Part shown: positions 1-11,500 of the stretch, in pieces
Layout: each line of letters opens with the position of its first letter
Position numbering within the stretch: position 1 is the stretch's first letter
Assembly: GCA_024516035.1 (NCBI GenBank)
Contig: CM044960.1
Location: 18,918,183 to 18,982,182, forward strand
Origin: Bactericera cockerelli
Taxonomy: Eukaryota; Arthropoda; Insecta; Hemiptera; Triozidae
Length of the DNA: 64,000 nucleotides
Direction of reading: 5' to 3'
Notes under the pieces: model-generated
The model's database searches: none
The model's input: the letters and a program-made list of their open reading frames with translations, nothing else
What the model was told of the DNA's origin: nothing
Program-made: the position numbers and the translations under genes

Positions 1-1615
1 TATTGTCGCAAATGTATGGTTTGAAACCTTTTTTCATTGTCGCAAATGATCGGTTTTAAACAAAAGATTTCCGCAAGTGTCGAATTGCGCATACAATGTA
101 TGTAATATTCACCCAATGAGTCACCTCCAAATATTGAGCAGGGAACCTTAATTAGGTACATAGACTACCTAGCCGTTTTCCACAACTGTCTCGCCAGCTT
201 CACGTTGCTCAAGAGATTAGTTATCAGGAGATATCGCCACCTGACGCCCAAACCAACTTACCGTTGCGCCTTGGATGAATCATCAGAAATAATCTACATA
301 CATAGGTAGGACTTTAGTTCTCGGTCAAATTACCGGATGTAATTCTCGTATTATGTAATCGTCTATTAGCTACTATCTGACTGTCGATGTCGTTCCACGG
401 CTGATAAAATAATTAATACATGTTGTGAGGTGGAATGTAAACGCCAAGAGAAAATACTATAATTTACCGATATTTTCTGAGGCATCTGTTTTAGATAGTG
501 TGCCAAACACCGAAACCGTAATATTTATTGCTCCTCTCAATCTTAATCCCAAAACATTTCTGTCAGGCTGTTAGGTCATTCCCTGCCCACCGATCTCCAC
601 ATTGGTCTCCTGAATCTAAACCCTGGAAATAGATTTTTAACAGTATCCGATCATGTGAAGTCGTGGCTTTTGACAGCAACAATCTTAATAAGTACGGAAC
701 AAAACACAATTTCCTCTTATCTAAAAAATAATCCAATGAACAATAAAGGACACACGTTACACCCAAGATATGAGATTTTCCATTTTACTTTCGAATTATG
801 GTCATTTCGTCTGTTCTCTTACTATGTGATCCGAGAAAACTTGATGGCTCATGAACGACCAAAGTGTGCACGATCTCAAAGAAGTGCTGTCTACTGTACC
901 GTGTTCTTTTGCACCACTACATTGGGCACTCCATATTCGTAGCACCAGTCAAGCGTACTGTGTTCCTTATCCTTATCACAGGAACAGTATTATATATAGG
1001 TCTTGGCAACCCAGGAATATTTGTATAGTGGTCATGCAGTAAAATTTTATCAGTCTTCAGTTCTGATAACGGTAATGACCGAAACCAAGCAACAGGTCGT
1101 TACAGCTTCCTGTTACAAATGACTGGATTAATATAATCTGAAGGATGGAGATGAAGTCAATAGACATCAGGTGTTCCCTTTACCTAACAGTTTCTAGTCA
1201 CTCTACTTACATGAGGCATATTTTTACTAACCTGTAGGTAAGTGGTTAAGTGGATACTAAGTTTGGTGAAATTTCATGTTGGTTACTTCATAATATTCCT
1301 CATATATGATTGACTGTAAATGGTTTGCCCTAGAAATTTACTCCATATGAAGATTTTGAATGTTAATTTTACATGTGCAATTGTGTGAGGTTGAAATTCC
1401 TACTCGGTTTTCTATTACTTCTTTAATTAAAGAAGCCATCAGATCCGATAACTATAGCAGACACATGGAAATATCTCTCTCTATTCCCAGCTCAGTTCAT
1501 ACTTGTTGGCATTCATCTCTTTCTTCTTTGTGCGAGGAGAAGTCAATAATCTGCAGGACATTGTTCCTTGCCTGCATGAGGATGGCACCAAGTGAAGAAT
1601 GTCTGGGACTTCCGG
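1..1615. other. Gene-free stretch
   Basis: I see no coding exon here. The short ORFs lack family resemblance and consistent splice sites. A direct repeat of about 13 bp (attgtcgcaaatg) occurs twice in the first 50 bases. The stretch may be upstream or first-intron DNA of aop, whose first coding exon begins with a splice acceptor and therefore needs a 5' untranslated exon further upstream. Confidence 0.5.
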
Positions 1616-1618
1616 CGT

Positions 1619-1714
1619 GAGAGAGAGAGAAGAGAGAGAGAGAGAGAAAGAAAGAGAGAGAGAGAGAGAGAAAGAAAGAGAGAGAGAGAGAGAGAAAGAA
1701 AGAGAGAGAGAGAG

Positions 1715-1756
<42 letters not shown>

Positions 1757-1806
1757 AAGAGAGAGAGAGAGAGAGAAAGAAAGAAAGAGAGAGAGAGAAA
1801 GAGAAC
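1619..1806. repeat. GA-rich microsatellite
   Basis: About 185 bp of (GA)n interrupted at regular intervals by GAAAGAAA, giving a higher-order pattern of roughly 26 to 30 bp in the first half. It produces long Ser/Leu/Phe or Arg/Glu ORFs on both strands that are not genes. Confidence 0.98.
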
Positions 1807-2220
1807 TCCGAAGTACATAGGTGTACATTGTACAAGCGGCAACAAAGTAAAAAAGAGAAGTTTCAAGAAAATAAGAAAGGAGATAAATTAAAGCGGTGAG
1901 AAAAGACGATAATCCAATCGATGAGGAAGTGAAAAACAGAAAGAGAGAAGTGGATATAGCCAACCTTGGACATTGAACCCACAATGTGAAGGCCCTAACG
2001 CGAGAAGAATGTGCCACCAGCGGGCAATGAGCAAGAGGCAGAGTGCCACCACATGGGTATTAGTATTAGAGGCAGTGCCTAATCTCTGTGCTATCGGAAC
2101 CGAGCCGGTAGTGGCTATTCGAGAAGTTGTGGTACGGGCATGCACAAGCACATTAACACATGCTAGGACGACATAAACAATACACTTAACTATATTGTAT
2201 GTTACAACTAACCAAGTGTC

Positions 2221-2352
2221 GGCTAGTGTTGTTATCAGTATAGTCAGTATTAGTATAAACAGAAGAGTGAGAAGTTGTACTAGATGTGCATGAATATCAG
2301 AACATTGCTGGACAGCTGTTCTGATATTCATGCACATCTAGTACAACTTCTC
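2221..2352 (-). repeat. Fragment of hammerhead-type repeat with 36-bp perfect palindrome
   Basis: Read on the minus strand, this matches the downstream part of the 13.4-kb hammerhead repeat (the stretch from the stem III CAGCTG motif through the CTTCTCACTCTTCTG region). The ribozyme core is missing. In its place is an inverted copy of the same flank, giving arms 2269-2304 and 2317-2352 that are perfectly complementary around a 12-nt loop. Confidence 0.85.
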
Positions 2353-5300
2353 GTTCAGTTTCATCGCCCTCTTTGGAATAGAAAGAAAGAGGGTAAGAAA
2401 TATTAGATACTGTGAGATTTTTCTATGTACCCTTCTAGTCATTACCTACCGTCCGCTTGGTCAATGGGCACAGACTGGGATTGACCACACCTCACCTGTG
2501 GATTAGATTAGCATTACTTATCACCCGTCAATATTGGTTTCCTTATCAATGAACTGATAAGGTGTCACGGGAAGATTCCCGTGTTTCAACTTGCTCCCAC
2601 AATATAAAATAAAAAATGTTGATAATTTTTTGTATTAATTAAACGCTTTACTGTTCGTTCGTTTCTATGTTCTATGGGGGTGAAGCACTTCCTTCCTGAA
2701 TCTGCTTTTGTCAGTTCCATTTCCAGTTGCCCTTTTTGTTTACATACCTAATACCTCTTATCTGTCGGCATTATTTTTCTTCTTTTCTTTTTTTTCAAAA
2801 CTTTCTTTCATATTTTAAATTTAATGTAGGTGTTTTTAGAAATAGCACCGATTTTTTGTTTGTATTTTCTATATTTTCGACTTTGTTAGTTTTTCTAATG
2901 TTGATCAATAAGATTTACCATCGTAATTTCTTAAGTTCCCTGTACATCGCGTTATTCTTGCTTGTACATTTTGTCGCTATGTGTTGCTCGCTCGAAGCAA
3001 AGCATAATAATTATTTCCGTTTGCTCATGAAGTTTATCATCGTCTATGTTGTTATCATCTTTATCTTGGAACGTTATTACGTCGACTACTGCTGGGCTGG
3101 CTGAATAATGTCTCATACTGTCACAGCCATGTATGCTCCAAGTGGTCTCTTATACAGGGTACCTAATTTACTACATGCAGTAAACTCCAAATGGTCCTTC
3201 ATACACAGGGTAACTGGGTATATAACCTATAATGGCGGGATGATAGTGTTATTAATACTCTGTAATTGTGCAATAGATTGCTCTGATACCTTACTCGACT
3301 ACTCGTGCTCTACATAGGTTTGTTTGAAGAGAATTATTGAGACATGGATGTCTGAATTTTTTTTATTAACAAAATAAATTTTTATTTTTTATAGAAGATT
3401 TAAGTTGTAATTATATCTCAAGCATTTCTTCAAACTACAATCATTATATTTTATCGTACATTGGGTACTTTAGCTTTATTCTAATACATAAATAGCCAGA
3501 CCTGTTATAAAATAGACCAAAGACTCGATATAGTTCGTTGTTTCGCATTGGCTATCATTTGCATTAGTCGTTTGCAATCAATCATTCTTCCTTCGTACAT
3601 GTGTTTTACAGTTAGTTTGTCTCATAACATGATACCTTCCTATTAACGTGCATAAACGTCTGATTCTCTTTCTTGTAGGCGTACTAGAGCTGAACATAAT
3701 TATTTAAATTTCAAAGACAGTTGCGAAGTGACATCCGTTGTAGCTGGGGCATTGGGGATTATGTTGGGTCATTCCCACGTAGGTCGTAAAGAATAATTGA
3801 GTAGCGGAGTGTAGTGAGAGAAAAAATGAGGAGCGACCAGTGGCGACATAGCTGTTGGCTGTGTACGACTAAATCATAATATCACATTGAAAATCTGAGA
3901 TACAGCTGACTCATATCACATGTCACTAAATCATATCACATTGAAAAGCTTGATTCAATGATTTACAATTTTTTTAGAAAGCTTTATGCAGTTTATGCAA
4001 ATAAAATGAGCTCAGTTGCCATTATAGATTTTTTTGTGTCGGAAATATAACGGTTCTTTATTCTCACCGAAGTGCTTCTTCTAAAATTCTTTCTGCCTTG
4101 CACAAATTATTCATTTAAATCAATAACACAGACAAATTTGAATCCGTAGATTTCAGGTAGTCGTTAGGTATACGGTTAAACGGTGGCTCCTAAAGGCTGA
4201 ACATTTCAGCAATCCGAACCAATATATACTAGGGACGAAAAAGTCATCAATCAGAAATGTCGAACAAGTGGGAGTCATGACGGTAACTCACCAGACTCCG
4301 TATCTAAAGAAGCCAATCCCGGAAATAGCAGTACCTGCTTGTATTTTGAGGCGATTAGGAATTTAGCATTGGATATTGGCAAATTGCGATGCATCAATCA
4401 TCACGCCGTGTATAACGTTACAGTGCAGGCAAAAACACACGCTATTTATGTATCGTATTTATATCTCGTCAGGGCCAGAGAAGATGATAGGGAAGCCTAT
4501 GTAGGAGCCATGGGGGAGGTAATGAATATTGAGCTGTACATATCTCCATACATCTTGAATGCTGCTTTTTACATGAAGATTAATTTTTGATAATTAATTA
4601 ATTTCCAAGTCTTAAGTATAAGACGTAATATTCCAAAATCATAAGATTCGAGGTAGTAGGTACCTATTAAATAAGAGTAGTCTGAGTCTATTACAATCAT
4701 ATTTAAATGTATGGCTACCTATTACCAACTCATAATGATAAAGGTGGAAGTACCAATAATTTTCTACAAACAGTTATGTGATTTTTGCAAGGTTTTCTTG
4801 AATATATTAATTGTAAACTAAAATTTCATTTTGCATGGTTTAGGTACACTTTACAATCATATACAAAAAAGTGAGGAAAAACCAAAGCCCAATACACGAC
4901 TCTATAGGTACCTACTACCCGTTCGACCTATAAATAACACCCACTCCTTGAAGACTGGAGTATTGATATTTCAAGTAGCCCCTATAAATTACCACCGCCG
5001 AGTATGTTAACTACATACACACGTAGCTATGGGTTATGAATAATTTGTCCATGTTCCACGGGGCAGATTTCCTGTTTCGTTGGAAATAATCACAAATTTC
5101 ATAAGTGTATACGTCTTCCTCTTGTGATCGTATGCTCAGCGCACATCTTGGAATGCTGCTAGTTCCTGTGTAATAAATTCTACATCAGGTGTACACTCTA
5201 CAGTGTGGGCATTGCACTGGTTCCTGCCGTGATGAAACCATCTTGCTGTATTAAGAAAGCAGTTATTGAATATTTTTAGACTGTAGGTACGCTATGCTTA

Positions 5301-6587
5301 TGCCATATATGTATAAGTTATGTACAAAAAAAAAATAACAAAAGGACATCTGTCTACTGGGGACATATTTACACATATTATCCCCAAGAGGAAAAGCTAA
5401 ACAAGTAAGATAGAAGATCAGAAAAACAATGCCAGTGGAAATCAAACCCACAACCTCAAGTTTCAGAGACAGGAACGCTCTTAGGTTACTCACAGGGCTC
5501 ACCTACACTAGAACAAATGTTATGTATCATCTTCATATTCTTCTGTTTACCTTTCGCTATATTTCTACTCGACTCTTGGAATTAACATATTTTTATTTCT
5601 CAAGTAAGGTTATTGAACTCCGCCCCAGGACAGCTGTTTCCATGAAACCATGTCTTGTTGGGTGACAGTATGACTAGACAAGACCAATGATCGAGCACCG
5701 AAGATTACAGGGATCAGCAAATGTACGTCTGATCAGAATCAGCATTCCAGGAATTAGTGAAGTGTGCATTATTCTTTTGGATTCTACATTATCGGAAACA
5801 ATGCCTTTATAATAGCTAACTCAACAAAAGTGGAGAATCCAACCTTCTACAAATCTAGCTGTCTATGTCTATGGCAATAATTCACGGATTTGGTTATAAT
5901 CAAGTAGTCTGAATCTGCCCACAAGATTTTTTCTTTTCTTTATTTTTCAAATCAGTATCACACCTAGTTAAGTCTATCTGAATGTTCCACACTTTTTACG
6001 TACCGAGTTCTATGTACCAACCTATTTATTATTCATCGTAAAAGCTCATGATGAGTAATGAGTAGGTAGCTACCTACCTGTGATGAGGGTTCTTTGGTCC
6101 TCACAGTTAACTTCTAGAACTTAATTTTCCTCATGAACCACTTTGTTGTTGTTTTTTTTTTTTTTAAGTAAGTTAAGGAACGAAGAAAAAAATCCAACAA
6201 TATTGGTTAGGTCTGGTGGTAATCTCTCCCTTTTTCCTGCAGTGGATTTCCTGTTTTTGAAATGGGAACTTGTATCGCATACTTACAATAGGATGTAGAT
6301 AAGTAATAATCATTTCCCACATTAAGTCACATGCTAAGTCTGCCTGCATAGCTTACTAGCTCACTAGTACTAGTACCCATGTATTTTAAGTAGCTAGCAA
6401 ATTGTAAGTAAGATAGGAAATAGGAACTAACCAAACATAAATAAAACATGAATATCACATACATAGAGATACTTAAATTATAAAGTGTTCCTATATTGTT
6501 AGGATGTAAACAATACGAAATCGACAATATTTCTGTATAAAAATAATTTTCAATATAAGCTGGTAGTTGTTACATCACACATTTATA
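2353..6587. other. Gene-free stretch
   Basis: No supported gene. ORFs such as 2727-3104 are hydrophobic AT-rich translations without domains. A tRNA-like SINE head is listed separately at 5429-5508. TAGGTACC and TACCTACC words recur, as they do elsewhere in the window. Confidence 0.5.
5429..5508 (-). mobile_element. tRNA-like SINE head, degenerate
   Basis: On the minus strand the sequence shows a weak box A and a box B-like GGGTTTGATTTCC, the arrangement of a tRNA-derived SINE promoter. No body or target duplication could be defined. Confidence 0.4.
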
Positions 6588-7471
6588 CAGGGTGAGCATA
6601 AAGTCTCACCCCACCCCCCGTATCTTGAGAATGGCTGAAAATACAAGAAAACGAAAAAACCCATATTCCTTAATTTTTGGAGGGATTAATTTTTAGCCAA
6701 AAAAAAATTGCTTACAGGGCCCCAGTCAGGCTGGGCATGGACCAACTTTAAAATCTTAAATAGAATAGTATATCTTGTGGCATATTGTTTTAAAAGTCTC
6801 ATAGAGAGATTTTCATTACAACAAATTTCAGTGAGCTACGACTTACCGTTCTTGAGATACAGGGTCGGACGTCCTGCGTAATATCCATATATTTTGACCT
6901 ATAACTCGTTGACCGTAAATTCCAGAAAAATGAAATTTGTTGATAATAACTCCTTATGGCAAGAAATTTCGAACAAGTTCAAATTTGATTTGTTTTTTCG
7001 TTAAAATTTTTCGGACTGTTCGTCCGGCTGGCTGACGAAACCGACCAGAAACTAATATCAACAGAGTATATCGAGTTATACCTTTTTCGACAGGGCTTGT
7101 CATAAGGAGTTATTATCAACACATTTCATTTTTTTATAATTTACGGTTAACGAGTTATAGGTTAAAATATATGGATATTACGCAGGACGTTCGACCCTGT
7201 ATCTCGAGAACGGTAAGTTGTAGCTCACTGAAATTTGATGTAATGAACTTCTTTCTATGAGACCTTCAAAACAATATGCCGCAAGACATACCATTCTATT
7301 TAAGATTTTAAAGTTGGTCCATGCCCAGCCTGACTGGGGCCGTGTAGGCAAAAAAAATTTGGCTGAAAATTAATCCCCCTAAAAATTAGAAAATACGGGT
7401 TTTTGCGTTTTCTTGTATTTTCAGCCATTCTTGAGATACGGGGGGTGGGGTGAGACTTTATGCTCACCCTG
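6588..7471. mobile_element. 884-bp foldback element with CAGGGTG termini
   Basis: The element is almost entirely one imperfect inverted repeat: arms of about 420 bp around a short centre near 7031. It begins CAGGGTGAGCATAAAG, ends with the complement, and is flanked by TA on both sides, as in Tc1/mariner-type insertions. No transposase is encoded; the ORF at 7300-7509 is simply the arm translated. It is best described as a foldback or long-TIR MITE mobilised by a Tc1/mariner-like transposase (inference). Confidence 0.9.
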
Positions 7472-8566
7472 TATAAAGGAATATGTGGTATAGAATTAAG
7501 AAGAGTCAAGTTATTGAACTCTCATCTTGTAATATATCTCATGTCATGAGTAGAGATTTTTGGCTACGTCCACCGAAACAATAATAAGAGATGAAAATCC
7601 ATGGACATAGATAGATTGACGCAAGAGAGGGGGGATCCTACTCGGACTTGACCTTGAATTGGATTTTCTCCCATGAAAAACCAATTTACAGAACAAAACC
7701 GTTTCTAACTATTGTACAGCTTCTATTTATTATTTTTCCTCATACGTTGGATATGTAGTTCCTACCAATAGGTAATACAGGTAATACTTGGTTATGGCTC
7801 AGCGAGCATGATTGGCTCAGTACCTAGCTACTCAACTTCTGTTTTATCACTTGTAGGTACGTACATGTACCAGGCTTTCTAATTGGAACATGTGTAGCGA
7901 CTACTGCCGACTTCTGAGTTGAGTACACGACACAATTCATAGGTACTAGCTAAAAAAATCGCTACAAATTTCTGTAAAATAATAAAAATCTAAATAAAAT
8001 GTTTGTCACAAGTATGAATATTCAAATAAGAAAAATATCTACATTTTAAAAATCACTCACATTGATTCTATGGTTAGATAGTCTTAGATAACTACTTAAA
8101 ATGGTTTTCAGTGTTTATAATATTGTTTCTTACATACAAATTTTGATAGAATAGAGAGGCTACTGAATAGTGTTGACAGTCTAAATGGATTATGCGCAGA
8201 CGCTGATTATGCGTCTGTTGTTTATGCGTTTTATAAAGTTATAAACGCATAAACAACAGACTCCTCTACCTACCTTTTTTTTGGGGGAGGGGAAAGCTCA
8301 TGCCGAAAGTATGGGACTGATCCCCGGACCACCCCGGTATTCATGACTGCTTGTTTACCCTTGTTAAAATTCGCGGCTCCTCATCCATGCTAAACGGTTG
8401 TGAGAGTTGTGAGACTGTTACCTACATATTACTCAAAAAAAAAAAAAAAAAAAAAAACTGTTGGCATAATGGGACTACCTGTCTTGCGCTGACAGTCTAA
8501 ATAAAGCACTACTTATACTTATACTTCTACCTACCTCTAACACACCACTCTTGTCTCTTGTTGCAG
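7472..8566. other. Probable aop upstream intron
   Basis: No coding exon seen. It ends at a good splice acceptor (pyrimidine-rich tract then CAG at 8564-8566) that opens the first coding exon of aop. It includes a hairpin (8214-8260) and an A23 run (8435-8457). Confidence 0.5.
8214..8260. repeat. Perfect-arm hairpin
   Basis: Arms 8214-8234 and 8241-8260 are complementary over 20 bp with one extra T. The motif TTTATGCG recurs at the arm bases. No function is assigned. Confidence 0.8.
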
Positions 8567-8581
8567 ACCTAACCACCCACA

Positions 8582-11500
8582 ATGAAACTAATGCCGATGC
8601 AGCTGGGCCCCATCAACACGTCTATCGCCAACGCTTCCGGCGGCAACGGAGCCCTCAATACGCCCGTGGACCGCTTTCCTTTCTTCTCCTCGGATCTCAT
8701 CTGGCGTTATCCGCCGTTCAATTTCCCACTGTCCGCCGGTGGGAGCAACCACAGCAGCGCCTCTACCGGCCCCATGAGTGAACTGCGCCAGCATTTGCCT
8801 GGAAATATAGGTGAGTGGGACAACAATGTCCCGCGGGTCACGAAAGGGTTAAAAGAAACGTTAGAGATGACTTTAACCAATAAATAATTGGGTTGATTTG
8901 CTGAAATTTTAAAAAGCCTACCGTTTATGAGAGACGTAGAAACCTACAGAGGACGATTCTAAATTAGTGAATTTTAATTTATTTCATTCACGGGCTTCTA
9001 ACCCAATATAAAATATTACAGAAGCTCTTAAGGCACTTAACAGGGTTTGCGTTTGAAAGGGCATCTAGTCGTAAAATGTGGAAGTAAGAGAATCAAAATC
9101 AACTAACCTCAACCATGTACGTGTATGGCTGGAAAAAGGCAAATTGAAAGCAGAAAAAGTGAGGCTCTTAGGTAGGTACCAACCTAAATTAAATCCATAA
9201 TGAAGTTCAGTGATATCCAGGAGTAAGAATAACAAAATAATTAAACTGAAGTATTGAATTGAATCATCTCTTTCTCCTACAGCCGGCGATCCTCGAATCT
9301 GGAACAGGGAAGATGTGATCTCATTTCTGCGATTCTGTGAGGGCGAGTTCGACCTGCCCAACTTTGACATGGAGCTGTTTCAAATGAATGGTGAGTGCCG
9401 ACTTATAGTTCGACCCCCGGGAAGAGGCATTATTGTGTTGTTGTTGTTCAGAGGCTTGAGCAAGCCGATTTGAAAGAGTACCTCTGTTTTGTACAAAATT
9501 CATAAATAGATTTTGTAAAATAACTTATATTATAAATAAGGTCTCATAAATTGTACAAGGATGTATACTAATAAAGTTTATTATTAATAAATTTATAATA
9601 AAAAGCTGAGTGATCAAGGCATCTGTCAAATAATCTAGAAATTTTGGGTTCGAAACCCAGCCGGGACTTGACAAGTTATCCTCAATTTAGGATTTTGACC
9701 TCATAATAATACTTGGGCTTACTGTTGGAATAATGGGACACATAGGTAAGTCTTAATCGGGTAGTAAAAATAAGGCAATATCTTTATATTAGTTATCATA
9801 TTTGTGTTAATCACTTTCGTGATATCACAACTACTCAAACTCGCTTTTTACTAAATCTACGCTGATACCGCAACTTGAACCACCGACCTCCAGGTTACAA
9901 GTCCGCTGCCTTATCCATCAAGCTACTGAGGTCGGTTTTTTTTATATTATTTTTATTTCCCGTTCCAGGCAAGGCGCTGTGTCTCCTCACTAAGCAGGAC
10001 TTGGGGCAGAGATGTCCCGGGGCAGGGGACCTCCTCTATAACATCCTGCAGCTCATGATCCGCGAATCCTACTGTCTGCCTTCCAGTCCCGTCACCCCTC
10101 ACTTTCCCCTCACCCCCACCTGGTGTGTCCCTCACACCCCCACCACGCTCCCACAGGTGAGTCACTACACTACGCCTTTGTAGGTTTTTTTTTTTTTTTT
10201 TTCCTCTTAGGCGCTTTAACACCACTGGTGTAGAATAGAATAGAATATACCTTGTTTATACTGCCGAGGTAAGACTGAAAAGTCCCTTTACTCTAGCAGT
10301 CAAACAGGTCTTATATATTTTATGGGATAAAAGGTGTAGTGGGTCGTTCGCGCTTTTGTAGGTTTGAAACGAATGTAAATGCCCAGGCACCGACTATAAA
10401 CCATTTCAACCGACCTCAGTAGCATGATCGATAAGGCGCCGGACTCGTAACTCGGAGGTCGGTGGTTTTTGTCTGAACTGTAACATTTAAAAGTCCCTTT
10501 GTAAAGGGACTTTTAAATGTTACAGTTCAGAGTCATTGCCTCAAAAGGACTTTTAGTAATTGTAAAGGGACTTTTTTTAATGAATATTTATTTATTTGAA
10601 TGTTACAGTTCAGAGTGCTTGCCTCAAAGGGACTTTTAGTAATTGTGATTGTGTTAATTATACGAAATAACGTCTTATGATGAAAAGAAAACCAAGTAAA
10701 AAATGAATCACCACCCTTGATTGAACTTCATTTTCTTTTCTTGTATTACATTTTATTGCATTGAATTTATTTATATTAGTAAAGATCAGTTTAAAATGTT
10801 GAATAATCAAAATCAAAATATTTGAATAAAGGAAGCCACACTTAGCTTTAAAAAAACTCTTGATTTTTTTTTTTGTTAAAAAAATATACGAATAAGTGTA
10901 TTAAAAAAGAGTTATACGGCGTGAACAACAGGCCTACCGCCTTGTTAAAGCGTCGTTAAACCGGAAAAAAAGAGTTATTACTTATTGAATTAATTACGTA
11001 TCTGTATAATAATAGATTTTTGCATCTTGTTCCAGCTGTGCAATTCCGTGGCCCTGAGCCCCGCCCCCAGTATCGACAGTCAAAGCGGCTCCCCGCGACA
11101 TCTAGACAGCACCAGTATTTCCACCTCCACCCCCACCACTCTGCACACCCCCAGTGGCACCTCCATCTTCCATTACCCCTCCATCTCCAGCACACATGGT
11201 AGGTGACGCATAGCTCGAGTGAGAAAAAGGAAGCTCGGATGCTCAACCAAAAAAGCTAGACTCAAGAATACAACCAAGAGTATTTAGAGTTTCTTTTGAA
11301 TTGAAAAATATACAATTATTATAAACTCTTTTTTCTACTGCCGGCCTAGTACTGAAGAGTCCCTTTTTGCCAGCATTTAAAAAGATAAAGAAATATTTCA
11401 CTAATAATTAGATAACGTTTTGTATCTCTGGAGTACTGCCCGTAGGCCAGAGATCCTGAGTTATTATTCAACCATTTTGATCAAACTTTATTTACATTTT

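Noticed and set aside
1481..2017. Long ORFs of Ser/Leu/Phe or Arg/Glu repeats on both strands
   Set aside because: They are translations of the GA microsatellite.
1888..2337. 149-codon minus-strand ORF sharing a [11 protein letters not shown] segment with the ORF at 13355-13651
   Set aside because: The shared segment is the noncoding hammerhead repeat translated in the same frame, not a protein family.
2727..3104. 125-codon hydrophobic ORF resembling a membrane protein
   Set aside because: AT-rich sequence yields Phe/Leu/Ile-rich frames by chance; no family match, no homologous motif and no splice or poly(A) support.
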